64,000 nucleotides of DNA, taken from Ptychodera flava. Lineage: Eukaryota; Hemichordata; Enteropneusta; Ptychoderidae. This document shows, piece after piece, positions 63,330 to 64,000 of this stretch. Made by a program: the position numbers and the translations under genes. Numbering within the stretch: the stretch's first letter is position 1; the number at the start of each line of letters is the position of its first letter. The notes under the pieces were generated by a model that was not told the DNA's origin, searched no databases, and saw only the letters and a program-made list of their open reading frames with translations. The stretch is from contig NC_091941.1 of assembly GCF_041260155.1 (NCBI RefSeq), positions 26,885,247 to 26,949,246 on the forward strand. The letters run 5' to 3'.

Positions 63330-64000
63330 CGGATAGAATCAGGAAAAATACTGTATCAGTTTTGCCAAGCGGCAAATCCAAAGCTCAAATGTTTTTTTTC
63401 CATAAACTCGCGAGAAAAGCACCCCTTATTGAATTGACCATTGCAACGGGCAAGAATGAATGTCATGAAGTAGAGAAATGTGGCTCTGAGTGAGCGATGA
63501 CGAAAAATTGTGAATGTTTATTCTTTGACCGTCAAAAACAAAGACTGTCAAATAGCCACCGCTAGTGTTCATGACAAATAAACCAGATGTGTGACGTGAA
63601 GACGAATGTAAATAACCATACTGCCACAATTCGCAGACAATTCGCATGACCAAGGTGTGTTCAGACACAGACAAGAAGAGGGTCAGATAGTTCCACGACA
63701 ATCGTGTCCATTGTGGTGCAAATTAATGCTAATAGCCTTATCAATGCCTCATTAGCATTAACTTGAAGCACAAATTGACGCGCGCGATCGTAATTGAACA
63801 CACCTTGGTCATTAGAACTGTGGTAGTATTGTTCCATTTTTGGTTTATTGGACAAGCTCATTTGAGCTTTGGATTTTAAAACTTACTTCTGGGGGAAACG
63901 GATAGTATTTTCCGGGTTCTACAAGAAAACTCCTACATACTCACACTTTTTACTTTAATAAAAACACTTGGGAATATACAGATGACAACAGAAACGTTGT
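63330..64000. other. Unassigned window end with small inverted repeats
   Basis: ACCAAGGTGTGTTCA (about 63650) and TGAACACACCTTGGT (about 63796) are complementary. Between them TTAATGCTAAT and ATTAGCATTAA also pair, so 63645-63815 could be a small foldback. No gene recognised. Confidence 0.45.

Noticed and set aside
1-64000. CRISPR array, tRNA or rRNA genes
   Set aside because: The tandem arrays seen are eukaryotic satellites without the repeat-spacer pattern. No cloverleaf or rRNA core sequence was recognised by eye; a tRNA scan would be needed to exclude degenerate copies.

Overview
This window is AT-rich, intron-rich metazoan nuclear DNA. The protein-level content is an EML microtubule-associated protein gene and a pair of Fn14-like TNF-receptor genes built from phase-1 exons. 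Together with the many foldback transposons and satellites this suggests an invertebrate deuterostome (hemichordate- or cephalochordate-like). The species cannot be fixed from sequence alone. There is no sign of bacterial or viral gene organisation.

Layout. 1-23.3 kb is a gene-poor, repeat-dominated tract. It holds a long foldback element (728-1634), a 150-bp satellite with a small higher-order structure (3660-5765) that carries a MITE with perfect 8-bp target duplications, degenerate dispersed repeats, and two copies in opposite orientation of one TA-flanked DNA transposon (9623-12419 and 16873-21437). The second copy sits inside a ~107-112-bp satellite and carries its own nested element. 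Several long AT microsatellites lie between the two copies.

23.3-43 kb is an old tandem duplication. Each half contains a recognisable upstream block, a small type I membrane receptor gene with Fn14/BCMA-type cysteine-rich domains (two in gene 1 at 25898-27982, three in gene 2 at 37181-39180), and the 3' end of the EML gene (intact in the right half, a decayed fragment at 30310-30880 in the left). A 5'-truncated L1/Tx1-like LINE (31561-34401) with a 12-bp target duplication sits between the halves.

42.5-57.4 kb, minus strand, is the HELP plus WD-repeat (TAPE) part of the EML gene: 15 exons traced by splice sites and family similarity, plus one probable Ser-rich cassette exon. The N-terminal coiled-coil exons were not found and may lie beyond the window.

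58.4-64 kb holds a Tc1/mariner-like element that keeps only the transposase DNA-binding half (58398-59720), a 550-bp near-perfect palindromic element with 9-bp target duplications (61499-62048), and a ~110-bp tandem array (62588-63320).

Functionally, the two receptors look like a lineage-specific TWEAK/BAFF-type receptor pair. Both keep a PVQ[E/V]S TRAF-binding-like motif in the cytoplasmic tail, and both have a GGGGA[T/A]TCCT kappaB-like site upstream, next to a TATA box in gene 2. This fits a TRAF/NF-kappaB immune or stress pathway but is inferred from sequence only.
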